From Actinomycetes bacterium (GTDB taxonomy: Bacteria; Actinomycetota; Actinomycetes; S36-B12; UBA10799): a stretch of 5,845 nt of DNA. Both the position numbers and the translations under genes were made by a program. Below the pieces are notes generated by a model. The model made no database searches. It was not told the origin of the DNA and was given only the letters and a program-made list of their open reading frames with translations. Location of the stretch: the NCBI GenBank assembly GCA_029779995.1, contig JAKOZM010000394.1, positions 1 to 5,845 on the forward strand, written 5' to 3'. Shown here in pieces: positions 5,289-5,845 of this stretch (positions are counted from its first letter, which is position 1; each line of letters begins with the position of its first letter).

Positions 5289-5845
5289 TCTGTCTTGCCC
5301 GAGGTCCTTGCTGCCAACGAGCAGTACGCCGCCACGTTCGACAAAGGCGGCCTGGCCCTACCGCCGGCCCGCGGTTTCGCCATTCTGACCTGCATGGATG
5401 CCCGGCTCGACCCCGCAAAGTACGCCGGGCTGAGCGAGGGTGACGCCCATGTCATCCGCAACGCGGGTGGCCGCGCCAGCGACGACGCCATCCGATCGCT
5501 GGTGATCTCCTACAAGCTGCTGGGCACCAAGGAGTGGTTCGTCATCCACCACTCCGACTGCGGGATGGAGTTCTTCACCGACGAGGTGATGCGCGACCTG
5601 CTGGCCAGCAGCTTGCAGACCGCGCAACTCAGCCCCAACGGGTTCATCGATGTCGGGACGGGTCCGGGATCCAGTGAGGCCCGCTACATCGACTGGCTGA
5701 CCATCGCCGATAGCGCGGGCAGCGTGGTCGAGGATGTGACGCGCATCCGCAATCACCCGTTGGTCCCGGCCGGCATTCCGATCTACGGCTACGTCTATGA
5801 CGTGACCTCCGGGCGTCTGGTCGAGATCCCTGAGGCGACGTCAGC
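5286..5845 (+). CDS. Beta-class carbonic anhydrase, Rv1284 type (3' partial)
   Basis: The 186 complete codons encode a beta-carbonic anhydrase, a cytoplasmic zinc enzyme that interconverts carbon dioxide and bicarbonate. The zinc ligands are C36 (in [10 protein letters not shown]), H89 and C92 (in VIHHSDCGM), and the D38-R40 dyad is intact. AHVIRNAGG (54-62), [10 protein letters not shown] (66-75) and KLLGTKE (77-83) are family segments. The spacing follows M. tuberculosis Rv1284 (canA; C35, D37, H88, C91 there) rather than the CADSR type. No stop is reached, so it is already longer than the 163-residue Rv1284; the extra length is a region around 117-145 and a few tail residues. The segment [16 protein letters not shown] is the usual C-terminal strand, so the end must be near. 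The ATG has a GAGAGG site 6 nt upstream. A cysteine-containing leader ORF ends 37 nt before it, suggesting control by cysteine. In M. tuberculosis cysD and cysN follow Rv1284. Confidence 0.95.
   Translation, partial: MSVLPEVLAANEQYAATFDKGGLALPPARGFAILTCMDARLDPAKYAGLSEGDAHVIRNAGGRASDDAIRSLVISYKLLGTKEWFVIHHSDCGMEFFTDEVMRDLLASSLQTAQLSPNGFIDVGTGPGSSEARYIDWLTIADSAGSVVEDVTRIRNHPLVPAGIPIYGYVYDVTSGRLVEIPEATS

Noticed and set aside
5099..5756. Two - strand frames of about 130 codons opposite the leader and carbonic anhydrase
   Set aside because: They are antisense to a gene with intact zinc-ligand motifs, and their translations show no domain.

Overview
The window is high-GC, densely packed bacterial DNA, most likely from an actinobacterium (Actinomycetota; a mycobacterium-like relative is plausible, but I cannot name a genus). 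Reasons: strong GC bias at third codon positions; GTG start use; gene starts without Shine-Dalgarno (SD) sequences; a short cysteine-containing leader peptide of a type known from mycobacteria and Streptomyces; and a beta-carbonic anhydrase of the M. tuberculosis Rv1284 type.

Layout. At the left edge is the 3' end of a + strand gene for a large-subunit (HPII-type) catalase, of which only the C-terminal DJ-1/PfpI-like domain is visible. It ends 2 bp from the stop of a convergent - strand group. Read in its own direction from right to left, that group is a cysteine hydrolase of the isochorismatase family (4897-4379), a 991-residue membrane c-di-GMP enzyme with MASE1-like, PAS, PAS, GGDEF and EAL regions (4288-1313), and a zinc-free NADPH:quinone oxidoreductase-like enzyme (1302-370). 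The last two are 10 bp apart and probably translationally coupled. The c-di-GMP enzyme keeps every EAL catalytic residue I can identify, but has GADEF in place of GGDEF and no I-site arginine. It therefore looks like a phosphodiesterase or a biased bifunctional enzyme.

Divergent from the hydrolase is a 50-codon + strand ORF of unknown function. The 67-bp gap between the two starts carries a mirrored 8-mer close to each start codon.

The right end is the most interesting part. A short leader ORF (5168-5248, with an alternative start at 5147) ends in a Ser-Cys-Arg-Cys segment and carries the TSRRxIDxxRVxS core of actinobacterial sulfur-gene leader peptides. An extended -10 box lies exactly 7 nt before its ATG, which suggests a leaderless transcript. 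Thirty-seven nt after its stop begins a beta-class carbonic anhydrase that runs off the window. The arrangement fits a cysteine-sensing attenuator. In M. tuberculosis the related gene Rv1284 is followed by cysD and cysN, so sulfate-activation genes may lie just past the right edge.

No RNA genes, insertion sequences, CRISPR arrays or intrinsic terminators were seen. No stretch longer than 300 bp lacks a gene.
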